Assembly: GCF_000785515.1 (NCBI RefSeq)
Contig: NZ_CP009913.1
Location: 586,001 to 650,000 of the forward strand
Length of the DNA stretch: 64,000 bases
Reading direction: 5' to 3'
Source of the DNA: Streptococcus salivarius
GTDB taxonomy: Bacteria; Bacillota; Bacilli; Lactobacillales; Streptococcaceae
Positions 35,228 to 43,008 of the stretch are shown one piece after another (the stretch's first letter is position 1; each line of letters opens with the position of its first letter). The notes beneath the pieces are model-generated. The model was not told where the DNA came from, did not search any database, and worked only from the letters and a program-made list of their open reading frames with translations. The translations under genes were made by a program, and so were the position numbers.

Positions 35228-35827
35228 ATGGCTGAAGAACAAGTCCTAAATACGCACAATGCTGAGATTTTGCTCAGTGCAGCAAATAAGAGTCACTATC
35301 CCCAAGATGACCTTCCTGAGGTTGCCCTAGCAGGACGCTCGAATGTTGGTAAATCAAGCTTTATCAATACCCTTCTTGGTCGTAAAAACCTCGCACGTAC
35401 ATCTGGGAAACCAGGAAAAACTCAGTTGCTCAATTTCTACAATATTGACGACAAGCTACGCTTTGTGGATGTGCCAGGTTACGGTTATGCCCGTGTGTCC
35501 AAAAAAGAACGTGCCAAATGGGGGAAAATGATTGAGGAGTATCTCGTGACTCGAGACAATCTTCGTGTGGTTGTTAGCTTGGTTGACCTCCGACATGAAC
35601 CAACTCAAGACGATATCCAAATGTATGAATTTCTTAAGTATTATGAAATTCCAGTTATCGTTGTGGGGACTAAGGCTGACAAGATTCCTCGCGGAAAATG
35701 GAACAAGCACGAATCTATTATTAAGAAAAAACTCAATTTTGATAAAAATGACCATTTCATCGTCTTTTCATCTGTCACACGTGACGGTTATGATGAAGCA
35801 TGGGATACGATATTGGCAGAATTGTAA
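35228..35827 (+). CDS. engB: Ribosome-biogenesis GTPase EngB/YsxC
   Basis: A 199-residue TRAFAC GTPase needed for 50S assembly. G1 [11 protein letters not shown] near residue 36, G3 DVPGYG near residue 79, G4 TKADK near residue 145 and G5 SSVT near residue 178. AAGGAGG lies in the clpX stop region. Its pairing with clpX is conserved in streptococci. A strong terminator follows. Confidence 0.96.
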   Translation: MAEEQVLNTHNAEILLSAANKSHYPQDDLPEVALAGRSNVGKSSFINTLLGRKNLARTSGKPGKTQLLNFYNIDDKLRFVDVPGYGYARVSKKERAKWGKMIEEYLVTRDNLRVVVSLVDLRHEPTQDDIQMYEFLKYYEIPVIVVGTKADKIPRGKWNKHESIIKKKLNFDKNDHFIVFSSVTRDGYDEAWDTILAEL

Positions 35828-35828
35828 G

Positions 35829-35856
35829 AAAAGCTCGGAGAAATCCGAGCTTTTTT
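35829..35856 (+). terminator. Terminator of the folA-clpX-engB unit
   Basis: AAAAGCTCGG / CCGAGCTTTTTT with a 6-nt loop. Confidence 0.9.
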
Positions 35857-35861
35857 CTTGT

Positions 35862-35940
35862 GATAGTCTTTAACTATCTCTTTGATAGTTTTCACTTATT
35901 ATCCAAGGAAATGATATTGTGATAAGCTTGTTTTATCACA
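35862..35940 (+). promoter_or_regulatory. mmuP operator region with palindromes
   Basis: Two overlapping inverted repeats share a half-site: GATAGT-N5-ACTATC (35862-35878) and AACTATC-N5-GATAGTT (35872-35890). A separate TGTGATAA-N7-TTATCACA (35918-35940) lies just before the ribosome site. A weak promoter TTCACT (35891-35896) and GATATT (35913-35918) lies between. The first group resembles the ATAGTT/AACTAT palindromes of streptococcal methionine regulators of the MetR/MtaR type. This is an inference from the gene content. Confidence 0.55.
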
Positions 35941-35956
35941 TATATTGGAGGAATCT

Positions 35957-37333
35957 ATGGAAAACCATAATTATGAAAATGAGGGTCAGTTCCAACGGAA
36001 GATGACCTCTCGCCACCTCTTTATGCTCTCGTTGGGTGGTGTCATTGGTACTGGTCTCTTCTTGAGTTCAGGCTATACAATTGCACAAGCAGGCCCTCTT
36101 GGTGCGATACTATCTTATCTTGTGGGGGCTATCGTTGTTTACTTGGTCATGCTTTCATTGGGTGAGTTAGCAGTTGCCATGCCAGTAACGGGGTCCTTTC
36201 ACACCTATGCTACTAAATTTATCAGTCCGGGAACCGGCTTTACGGTAGCTTGGCTTTATTGGATTTGTTGGACGGTTGCCTTGGGAACAGAATTTCTGGG
36301 GGCAGCCATGCTGATGCAACGTTGGTTTCCATCGGTACCAGCCTGGATGTTCGCAGCCTTCTTTGCACTGGTGATTTTTGGGATTAATGCTTTGAGTGTG
36401 AGATCTTTTGCGGAAGCAGAATCTTTCTTCTCGTCAATAAAAGTCATTGCTATCCTGGTCTTTATCATCCTGGGTCTGGGGGCTATGTTTGGTTTGGTCA
36501 GTTTTGACGGTCACCGTGAGGCTATTATGTTCAAGCACTTGACGGCCAACGGTCTCTTTCCAAATGGTGGACTTGCCATTGTGTCAGTCATGTTGGCGGT
36601 TAACTACGCCTTTTCAGGAACAGAGTTAATCGGTATAGCGGCTGGTGAGACAGACAATCCTAAAGAGGCTGTTCCACGAGCTATTAAAACAACGATTGGA
36701 CGCTTGGTTATCTTCTTTGTCTTGACCATTGTGGTCTTGGCTTCGCTTCTTCCCATGAAAGAAGCAGGGGTATCTTCAGCACCTTTCGTTGATGTCTTTG
36801 ATAAGATGGGAATTCCATTTGCAGCGGACATCATGAACTTTGTCATCCTGACAGCTATCCTTTCTGCTGGGAATTCTGGACTCTACGCGTCAAGCCGTAT
36901 GCTTTGGTCTTTGGCCAATGAGGGGATGCTCAATAAAAAGCTAGTGAAAATTAATAAGCATGGTGTTCCAATGACAGCTCTTTTGATTTCTATGGCAGGA
37001 GCAGTTTTATCGCTCTTTTCAAGTATCTATGCAGCAGATACAGTTTACCTAGCTTTGGTATCAATCGCTGGATTTGCAGTTGTTGTTGTCTGGCTCTCTA
37101 TTCCTATGGCACAAATCAACTTCCGTAAACAGTGGAATTTAGAACATTCTGATGATGAGTTGGACTACAAGACGCCGTTTAACCCAATCCTACCTTATAT
37201 TACAATCGTTCTCTTGGCCATTTCTGTTCTCGGGATTGCTTGGGATAGTTCGCAGCGTGCGGGACTCTACTTTGGTATTCCTTTCATGATTTTCTGCTAC
37301 CTCTATCACTATCTTCGCTTTAAAAAATGGTAA
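35957..37333 (+). CDS. mmuP: APC-family permease, probably S-methylmethionine transporter
   Basis: 458 residues with twelve hydrophobic segments. [22 protein letters not shown] near residue 22 is the amino acid-polyamine-organocation signature with the unwound helix 1 (GVIGTG). ATG 35957 has TTGGAGGA upstream; a TTG at 35945 is in frame but is itself part of that site. Followed 12 bases later by a homocysteine S-methyltransferase, the same pairing as Escherichia mmuPM, which supports S-methylmethionine as substrate; by sequence alone another amino acid is possible. Confidence 0.85.
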   Translation: MENHNYENEGQFQRKMTSRHLFMLSLGGVIGTGLFLSSGYTIAQAGPLGAILSYLVGAIVVYLVMLSLGELAVAMPVTGSFHTYATKFISPGTGFTVAWLYWICWTVALGTEFLGAAMLMQRWFPSVPAWMFAAFFALVIFGINALSVRSFAEAESFFSSIKVIAILVFIILGLGAMFGLVSFDGHREAIMFKHLTANGLFPNGGLAIVSVMLAVNYAFSGTELIGIAAGETDNPKEAVPRAIKTTIGRLVIFFVLTIVVLASLLPMKEAGVSSAPFVDVFDKMGIPFAADIMNFVILTAILSAGNSGLYASSRMLWSLANEGMLNKKLVKINKHGVPMTALLISMAGAVLSLFSSIYAADTVYLALVSIAGFAVVVVWLSIPMAQINFRKQWNLEHSDDELDYKTPFNPILPYITIVLLAISVLGIAWDSSQRAGLYFGIPFMIFCYLYHYLRFKKW

Positions 37334-37345
37334 GGAGGCCCTTAT

Positions 37346-38296
37346 ATGGCAATATTTAAAGACTATCTAGAGAATAAATCTCCCCTCATTCTTCATGGGG
37401 CTCTGGGAACAGAGATGGAGAGCTTGGGTTATGATATTTCTGGCAAACTCTGGTCAGCCAAGTACCTGCTTGAAAAGCCAGAAGTTATTCAAAAAATCCA
37501 CGAAACCTATGTAGCTGCTGGGGCTGATTTGATTACCACATCGTCTTATCAGGCAACCTTGCCAGGCTTGATAGACGCTGGACTCACTAAAGAAGAAGCA
37601 GAGCAGATTATTGCCTTGACAGTTCAGTTGGCAAAGAATGCACGCGATAAGGTCTGGGCAACTTTGGATGACAGTGAGAAGGCTAATCGTCCTTATCCAT
37701 TGATCTCTGGTGATGTCGGTCCTTACGCAGCCTATTTGGCCAATGGTTCTGAGTACACTGGTGATTATGGTCAAATTACTATCGAGGAGCTTAAGGATTT
37801 TCATCGGCCTAGGATTCAAATTCTCCTAGATCAAGGTGTGGACTTGCTAGCTTTGGAAACTATTCCAAATCGTTTAGAAGCACAAGCCTTGATTGAACTC
37901 CTGGCTGAAGAATTTCCAGAAGCAGAAGCTTATATCAGTTTTACAGTCCAAGAACCAGCCACTATCAGTGATGGGACTTCTCTAGATGAGATTGCCCAGC
38001 TTGTTGGCCAGTCAGACCAAATCTTGGCTCTAGGAATCAACTGTAGTTCGCCTCTGCTTTATAATCAGGCTCTTGCTATTCTTAAAAATGCTGGAAAAGC
38101 GCTCATTACTTACCCCAACTCAGGTGAGGTTTATGATGGTAGTACGCAGACTTGGAAACCTAAGGACAAGGATGCTCTGACCTTAGTCGAACACAGCAAA
38201 GATTGGCATACTCAGTTTGGAGTTAAGATTTTAGGTGGTTGCTGCCGCACACGTCCAAATGATATTAAAGCCTTATATGCAGAGTTTAGAACCTAG
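37346..38296 (+). CDS. mmuM: Homocysteine S-methyltransferase
   Basis: 316 residues. It transfers a methyl group from S-methylmethionine to homocysteine, giving two methionines. The zinc ligands are in INCSS near residue 232 and the adjacent-cysteine GGCCRT motif near residue 300; HGALGTEMES at the N-terminus is typical. AAGGAGG precedes the ATG. Forms an operon with mmuP. Confidence 0.93.
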   Translation: MAIFKDYLENKSPLILHGALGTEMESLGYDISGKLWSAKYLLEKPEVIQKIHETYVAAGADLITTSSYQATLPGLIDAGLTKEEAEQIIALTVQLAKNARDKVWATLDDSEKANRPYPLISGDVGPYAAYLANGSEYTGDYGQITIEELKDFHRPRIQILLDQGVDLLALETIPNRLEAQALIELLAEEFPEAEAYISFTVQEPATISDGTSLDEIAQLVGQSDQILALGINCSSPLLYNQALAILKNAGKALITYPNSGEVYDGSTQTWKPKDKDALTLVEHSKDWHTQFGVKILGGCCRTRPNDIKALYAEFRT

Positions 38297-38316
38297 TCAA
38301 ATTTCTAATTATTTGT

Positions 38317-38391
38317 TATAATATGAGACTGTAAGGCTATGAGCTCTACACACTATTAGTAGAAAATGAAGCCAGCGTTAAGCTGGTTTTT
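38317..38391 (+). promoter_or_regulatory. -10 box and attenuator-like hairpin ahead of the DUF1912 gene
   Basis: TATAAT at 38317-38322 would start a transcript near 38329; AAGCCAGC / GCTGGTTT with a GTTAA loop and T5 (38369-38391) lies before the ribosome site. The hairpin may end mmuM, attenuate the next gene, or define an RNA of about 60 nt. Confidence 0.4.
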
Positions 38392-38408
38392 AAAATGAAG
38401 AGGAAAAT

Positions 38409-38663
38409 ATGACCTACGAACAAGAATTTCTAAAAGACTTCGAAGCCTGGGTTGTTACCCAAGTTAAAGTAAACGAAACGGCCTTGGCCGCTAGCAAGAA
38501 AATCTGGGAAGAAGATGGCGATGAGCGTGCACGTGATGCAAGTTACCGTTATGAAGCCAAATTGGATGCTTACAATTTCCTAATTGGCAAGTTTGCCAAC
38601 TATCGTGCTGGCAAAGGTTTCCATGATATGCCGGATGGCTTGTTCGGGGAACGTCACTATTAA
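38409..38663 (+). CDS. DUF1912 family protein
   Basis: 84 residues, mostly helical and charged, starting MTYEQEFLKDFEAWV and ending GKGFHDMPDGLFGERHY, which matches my recall of the streptococcal DUF1912 family. No membrane segment or catalytic motif is visible. AAGAGGAAA precedes the ATG. Function unknown. Confidence 0.75.
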   Translation: MTYEQEFLKDFEAWVVTQVKVNETALAASKKIWEEDGDERARDASYRYEAKLDAYNFLIGKFANYRAGKGFHDMPDGLFGERHY

Positions 38664-38684
38664 TAGAGGATGAAAAAGAAAATA

Positions 38685-38712
38685 GCGACAGCACTTTATG
38701 GAAAGGTGTCGC
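38685..38712 (+). promoter_or_regulatory. Hairpin upstream of the helix-hairpin-helix gene
   Basis: GCGACA and TGTCGC arms with an inner ACTTT/AAAGG pairing; no T run, so it is not a typical terminator. Confidence 0.35.
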
Positions 38713-38737
38713 CGATTAAAATAGGAGAATACTAAAC

Positions 38738-39115
38738 ATGGCTAAAGTAAAAAATAAAAAGAAAGCTTTTAAACACCGTTTGAAAAAACAAGGACTTTTC
38801 AATAATCTTAAAGCCCCTGTCCCACCAGTTGCGCCTGTTCCACCAGTGCCACCAGTAGCACCACAACCTGTTGCTGAAACTAAGACAGTTGCTAAGGAAG
38901 AAGTAGCAGCCAAAGACCTTAGTCTTGAAGCCTTTGCAGAACTTCCAGAAGTTGAAGGCCTTCGTTCAAACCTTGTAGAGACTCTTTACAATGAAGGTTT
39001 GACTTCAGCAGAGGCTTTTGCTACTGTGACTGAAGAAGAAGTTCTTGCCCTCAAGGGTGTCGGACCTGCGACAGTTAAAAAATTGAAAGAAAATGGTGTC
39101 AGCTTTAAAGCTTAA
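38738..39115 (+). CDS. Helix-hairpin-helix protein with basic N-terminus and Pro-Val linker
   Basis: 125 residues in three parts: a lysine-rich N-terminus (residues 1-25), a low-complexity linker of PVPPVAP-type repeats (28-45), and a C-terminal helix-hairpin-helix domain (about 65-125) with the nonspecific DNA-binding hairpin ALKGVGPATVKKL and a preceding degenerate one (ELPEVEGLRSNL). This build suggests binding to DNA or to the nucleoid. No specific function is known to me. AGGAG lies upstream; a terminator follows. Confidence 0.75.
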   Translation: MAKVKNKKKAFKHRLKKQGLFNNLKAPVPPVAPVPPVPPVAPQPVAETKTVAKEEVAAKDLSLEAFAELPEVEGLRSNLVETLYNEGLTSAEAFATVTEEEVLALKGVGPATVKKLKENGVSFKA

Positions 39116-39122
39116 GCCTAAA

Positions 39123-39152
39123 AAAGATCCGAGGTGTAGACTTCGGATCTTT
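39123..39152 (+). terminator. Terminator of the helix-hairpin-helix gene
   Basis: AAAGATCCGA and TCGGATCTTT arms (39123-39152). Confidence 0.85.
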
Positions 39153-39190
39153 ATTCTTTGTCTTAGGAAGCATTGTTTGATTAGGAGGAC

Positions 39191-39220
39191 AAGAAAACCA
39201 CTAGCTTTTTACTAGTGGTT
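39191..39220 (-). terminator. Terminator of plsY
   Basis: AACCACTAG / CTAGTGGTT perfect 9-bp stem followed on the minus strand by TTTTCTT. Confidence 0.75.
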
Positions 39221-39232
39221 GATAGATCTGGA

Positions 39233-39874
39233 TTATTTCTTTGGATTTTGTTTGGTTAAATTAAGTCCAAAAGGTACCAAGTTTTCTTGATGCCTGCAAA
39301 TTCGCCCCATATTTTCAGTGTGGCGGAAGATAATAATCAAAGCCATGATGGTAAGAACCCCAGTGAAAATAAGGTCATAGCCATCTAGCAAGAAGTGGAT
39401 GGCTGGAAACACAGCCAAGGTAATCAGTCCAACAACTGCAGCAGTGACACTTGAAAATGAAATCATGCTGGTTAGATAGAGTGTTAGGGCAAAGACCAAG
39501 AGTAAGAAGACACAGTAGAGTGGGGCAAAACCAAGAAGCACCCCAGCACTTGTCGCAACGGCCTTCCCACCTTTAAATCCAGCAAAGATTGGAAAAACAT
39601 GTCCGATAATGGCAAAGAAACCAATAACTAAAGGTGAAACCTCTGTAACACCAAGCCAGATAGGAAGAAGAACAGCCAAGGTACCCTTGAACATATCCAC
39701 CAAGAAGGTGATGGTACCAGCAGTCTTACCTAGAACACGAAAGGTATTGGTTGTTCCAGTATTTCCAGAGCCATGCTCACGAAGATTGGTGTGGAAGAAT
39801 AGTTTCCCAATCCAGAGGCCGGTCTGAATGGAACCTAGCAAGTAGGCGATTAGGATTAACAATAAGATTTTCAT
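39233..39874 (-). CDS. plsY: Glycerol-3-phosphate acyltransferase PlsY
   Basis: A 213-residue multi-span membrane enzyme that acylates glycerol 3-phosphate from acyl phosphate, the first step of phospholipid synthesis. Motif 1 [15 protein letters not shown] near residue 9, the [18 protein letters not shown] loop near residue 32, [12 protein letters not shown] near residue 98 and the C-terminal RHTENMGR motif are the PlsY signatures. No Shine-Dalgarno exists. A strong promoter puts the transcription start at the ATG, so the mRNA appears leaderless. It is divergent from parE, the same arrangement as in other streptococci. Confidence 0.95.
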   Translation of the reverse strand: MKILLLILIAYLLGSIQTGLWIGKLFFHTNLREHGSGNTGTTNTFRVLGKTAGTITFLVDMFKGTLAVLLPIWLGVTEVSPLVIGFFAIIGHVFPIFAGFKGGKAVATSAGVLLGFAPLYCVFLLLVFALTLYLTSMISFSSVTAAVVGLITLAVFPAIHFLLDGYDLIFTGVLTIMALIIIFRHTENMGRICRHQENLVPFGLNLTKQNPKK

Positions 39875-39880
39875 GAGATA

Positions 39881-39909
39881 ATTATAGCATACAGCCTAGT
39901 AATTGACAA
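39881..39909 (-). promoter_or_regulatory. Promoter of plsY, giving a leaderless mRNA
   Basis: Minus strand TTGTCA (39909-39904), 17-base spacer, TGcTATAAT with TATAAT at 39886-39881, then six bases and ATG 39874. The predicted start is the A of the ATG. Confidence 0.75.
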
Positions 39910-39953
39910 AGTCAGTCAGCCTTAAGATATCTTTTGAACTTTCTTGATTTCTT

Positions 39954-39980
39954 TTGCAAATTCTTCTGAAAACTTATAAA
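39954..39980 (+). promoter_or_regulatory. Probable promoter of parE
   Basis: TTGCAA (39954-39959) and TATAAA (39975-39980) with a 15-base spacer, slightly short. Confidence 0.45.
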
Positions 39981-40011
39981 ATAATAAGGATGAAAATTTT
40001 GGAGGTCACTC

Positions 40012-41961
40012 TTGGCTAAAAAAGAAATTAATGTAAATAATTATAATGATGATGCCATTCAGGTACTAGAAGGGTTGGATGCGGTTCGCAAGCGCCCTGG
40101 AATGTACATTGGCTCAACAGATGGAACAGGACTTCACCACCTCGTTTGGGAGATTGTCGACAATGCGGTCGATGAAGCTCTTTCTGGTTTTGGTGATGTT
40201 ATCGCTGTTACCCTAAATAAGGATGGTTCCGTTTCTGTTTCTGACTCTGGACGTGGGATGCCGACAGGTATGCATGCCATGGGTAAACCAACAGTTGAAG
40301 TTATTTTCACTGTTCTCCACGCTGGTGGTAAATTTGGACAGGGTGGTTATAAGACTTCTGGAGGTCTTCACGGTGTGGGTTCCTCAGTTGTTAATGCGCT
40401 GTCTAGTTGGCTTGAGGTAGAAATTACCCGTGACGGTAGTGTTTATCGCCAACGTTTTGAAAATGGTGGTCACCCTGTAACAGGGCTTGAAAAGATTGGT
40501 AAAGCGCCTAAGTCTAAGACAGGTACAAAAGTTACCTTTATGCCTGATGCGAGCATCTTTTCAACAACTGACTTTAAATTTAACACCATCTCAGAGCGTC
40601 TCAAAGAATCAGCCTTCCTTCTTAAGAATGTCACTATGACATTGACAGACTTGCGTGGCGAAGAAGAAGTTCGTGAAGAATTCCACTATGAAAATGGAGT
40701 TCAAGACTTTGTGTCATATTTGAATGAGGACAAGGAAACGTTGACACCAGTCATCTATATTGATGGAGATCAACAAGAATTTCACTTGGAATTAGCCCTT
40801 CAGTATAATGACGGTTACTCTGACAATATCCTTTCCTTTGTCAATAATGTCCGTACTAAGGACGGAGGAACTCACGAAACAGGATTTAAGTCTGCCATTA
40901 CCAAGGCTCTTAATGATTATGCACGTAAGACAGGGCTTCTCAAAGAAAAAGATAAGAACCTTGAAGGGTCAGATTACCGTGAAGGTTTATCAGCAGTTAT
41001 CTCGCTTTTGGTTCCTGAAGAACACCTTCAGTTTGAAGGACAAACCAAGGACAAACTTGGATCTCCTTTAGCTCGTCCTATTGTTGATAGTATTGTTTCA
41101 GAGCATCTGACTTACTTTCTTATGGAAAATGGGGACTTAGCTTCTAACTTGGTGCGTAAGGCTATCAAGGCCCGTGACGCCCGTGAAGCTGCTAGAAAAG
41201 CGCGTGATGCTAGTCGAAATGGCAAGAAAAATAAAAAAGACAAGGGGCTCTTATCAGGGAAACTGACGCCAGCCCAATCTAAAAATGCTAAGAAAAATGA
41301 GCTTTATCTAGTCGAAGGGGATTCTGCCGGTGGTTCCGCCAAACAAGGTCGTGATCGTAAATTCCAGGCTATCCTGCCTCTTCGAGGTAAGGTCCTAAAC
41401 ACTGAGAAAGCCAAAATGGCTGACATTCTCAAAAATGAAGAAATCAATACCATGATTTACACTATTGGTGCAGGTGTTGGAGCTGATTTTAACCTTGACG
41501 ATATCAACTACGACAAGATTATCATCATGACCGATGCCGATACCGATGGAGCTCACATCCAGACCTTGCTACTTACTTTCTTCTATCGTTATATGCGTCC
41601 ACTGGTTGAAGCAGGACACGTTTATATCGCTTTGCCTCCTCTTTACAAGATGTCTAAAGGAAAAGGTAAGAAAGAAGTTGTCGAATATGCTTGGACGGAC
41701 GGGGAACTTGAGGAACTTCGTCAAAAATTTGGTCGTGGCGCTATTCTCCAACGTTACAAGGGGCTTGGTGAGATGAATGCTGACCAGCTTTGGGAAACAA
41801 CCATGGATCCAGAGACAAGAACCCTTATCCGAGTGACGATTGACGACCTAGCGCGTGCAGAACGCCGTGTCTCCGTCCTAATGGGCGATAAGGCTGCACC
41901 ACGTCGTCAATGGATTGAAGACAATGTTAAGTTTACTTTGGAAGAAAATACGGTATTTTAA
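40012..41961 (+). CDS. parE: DNA topoisomerase IV subunit B
   Basis: A 649-residue GHKL ATPase subunit of topoisomerase IV, which decatenates daughter chromosomes. IVDNAVDEALSG near residue 46, GRGMPTGMH near residue 77, the ATP-lid TSGGLHGVGSSVVNALS near residue 116, and the Toprim motifs VEGDSAGGSAKQGRDR near residue 438 and MTDADTDGAHIQ near residue 506. The start is TTG 40012 with GGAGGT (40001-40006) five bases upstream. The Toprim aspartates are intact. Its partner parC lies downstream, separated here by an ANT(6)-like gene. Confidence 0.96.
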   Translation: MAKKEINVNNYNDDAIQVLEGLDAVRKRPGMYIGSTDGTGLHHLVWEIVDNAVDEALSGFGDVIAVTLNKDGSVSVSDSGRGMPTGMHAMGKPTVEVIFTVLHAGGKFGQGGYKTSGGLHGVGSSVVNALSSWLEVEITRDGSVYRQRFENGGHPVTGLEKIGKAPKSKTGTKVTFMPDASIFSTTDFKFNTISERLKESAFLLKNVTMTLTDLRGEEEVREEFHYENGVQDFVSYLNEDKETLTPVIYIDGDQQEFHLELALQYNDGYSDNILSFVNNVRTKDGGTHETGFKSAITKALNDYARKTGLLKEKDKNLEGSDYREGLSAVISLLVPEEHLQFEGQTKDKLGSPLARPIVDSIVSEHLTYFLMENGDLASNLVRKAIKARDAREAARKARDASRNGKKNKKDKGLLSGKLTPAQSKNAKKNELYLVEGDSAGGSAKQGRDRKFQAILPLRGKVLNTEKAKMADILKNEEINTMIYTIGAGVGADFNLDDINYDKIIIMTDADTDGAHIQTLLLTFFYRYMRPLVEAGHVYIALPPLYKMSKGKGKKEVVEYAWTDGELEELRQKFGRGAILQRYKGLGEMNADQLWETTMDPETRTLIRVTIDDLARAERRVSVLMGDKAAPRRQWIEDNVKFTLEENTVF

Positions 41962-41988
41962 ATACTTTCTACTATAAAATAAATAAGC

Positions 41989-41994
41989 TATAAT
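41989..41994 (+). promoter_or_regulatory. -10 box of the ANT(6)-like gene
   Basis: TATAAT at 41989-41994, only 23 bases before the ATG; the -35 region is poor. It suggests the inserted gene has its own promoter. Confidence 0.45.
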
Positions 41995-42016
41995 GTAGAA
42001 ATGTTAAGGAATCAAC

Positions 42017-42835
42017 ATGAGAACTGATACAGAAATGATGAATCTGATTTTGCAAATAGCTGATACTCTGGAAGTAGAAGCGATTGCTTTATCCGGATCC
42101 CGAACGAATCCTCAGGCAACCAAAGACGAGTTTCAAGATTACGATGTAGTCTATATAGTTGATGATCTGGAAGAACTGATTTCAGATTTATCCTGGTTGG
42201 ATCAGTTCGGAAATCGACTCATCGAACAGCACAACCGACTGGGACACCGTCGTCTGTATCTCATGCTCTTTGAAGATGGGAATCGTATTGATTTAACCCT
42301 CTGCCTCAAGGAGTATATCCAAGAGTGGGTGGACAGCGAAGCAAATTTTGAAGTTATAAAAGATGACAAAGGTTTGTTTGACTCTTACATTCCTAGTCCG
42401 AAGCGCTATTGGACCGCTCCGCCTACTGAAGAGGAATTTGCAGCATCCTGCAATGAATTTTGGTGGGTATCGGCTTATGTTGTCAAGGCCATTCGAAGAA
42501 ATCAGCTTATCTATGCGACCGACCACCTCTATGGCATTTGCCAGCAAGAACTTCTCAAGGTCTTAGCTTGGCAGGTGACAAGCGATAGAGGAGCAGTTGA
42601 TATCGGAAAGAACTACAAGTACCTCTTCCAGTATCTACCAGCTGAGCAAGAGAAGGAGTTCTCAGCTTTGCTTGATCTATCTAGTTTAGAGAAGATCAGT
42701 CAATCCTTATTTTCCTCCATGAAGGGATTCGATCGAGAAGCTCAAATTCTGGCCCAAAAGATGGGATTTACTTACGATAAGGAAGTAGCTGAGAAAATGA
42801 TTTCTTATGCTAAAGAGAAACTTTCTAATCATTAA
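42017..42835 (+). CDS. Aminoglycoside 6-adenylyltransferase family protein (ANT(6)/AadE-like)
   Basis: 272 residues. The nucleotidyltransferase motif ALSGSRTNPQ followed by DEFQDYDVVYIV (about residues 25-50), LDQFGNRLIEQ near residue 73, LMLFEDGNRIDLTL near residue 89 and NEFWWVSAYVVKAI near residue 152 parallel ANT(6)-Ia, which inactivates streptomycin by adenylation. The metal-binding acidic residues appear kept. It is shorter than acquired AadE (about 300 residues) and is a chromosomal relative, so resistance cannot be assumed. It sits between parE and parC, which are usually closer, and has AAGGA plus its own -10. A host gene or an old insertion are both possible. Confidence 0.85.
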   Translation: MRTDTEMMNLILQIADTLEVEAIALSGSRTNPQATKDEFQDYDVVYIVDDLEELISDLSWLDQFGNRLIEQHNRLGHRRLYLMLFEDGNRIDLTLCLKEYIQEWVDSEANFEVIKDDKGLFDSYIPSPKRYWTAPPTEEEFAASCNEFWWVSAYVVKAIRRNQLIYATDHLYGICQQELLKVLAWQVTSDRGAVDIGKNYKYLFQYLPAEQEKEFSALLDLSSLEKISQSLFSSMKGFDREAQILAQKMGFTYDKEVAEKMISYAKEKLSNH

Positions 42836-43008
42836 TTTAATCTATTTTAAACTACAGATAGGATCCTTTGGTTACTTGGTGTAACTGAATTCCTCTATAT
42901 ATAAAAGACTACTCAACATTCTTTGAAAGGAGTTGAACACGCCCTGAGTGCTGTGTGAAAAAGATAAATTTCTTATTTTCACTTTGTATTTTACGGGCTT
43001 TGTATCTT

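Noticed and set aside
42955-43008. An 18-residue hydrophobic N-terminal extension of ParC from a GTG
   Set aside because: The streptococcal ParC N-terminus is MSNIQNMSLED; the extension looks like readthrough of noncoding sequence, although the ribosome site of the accepted ATG is poor.
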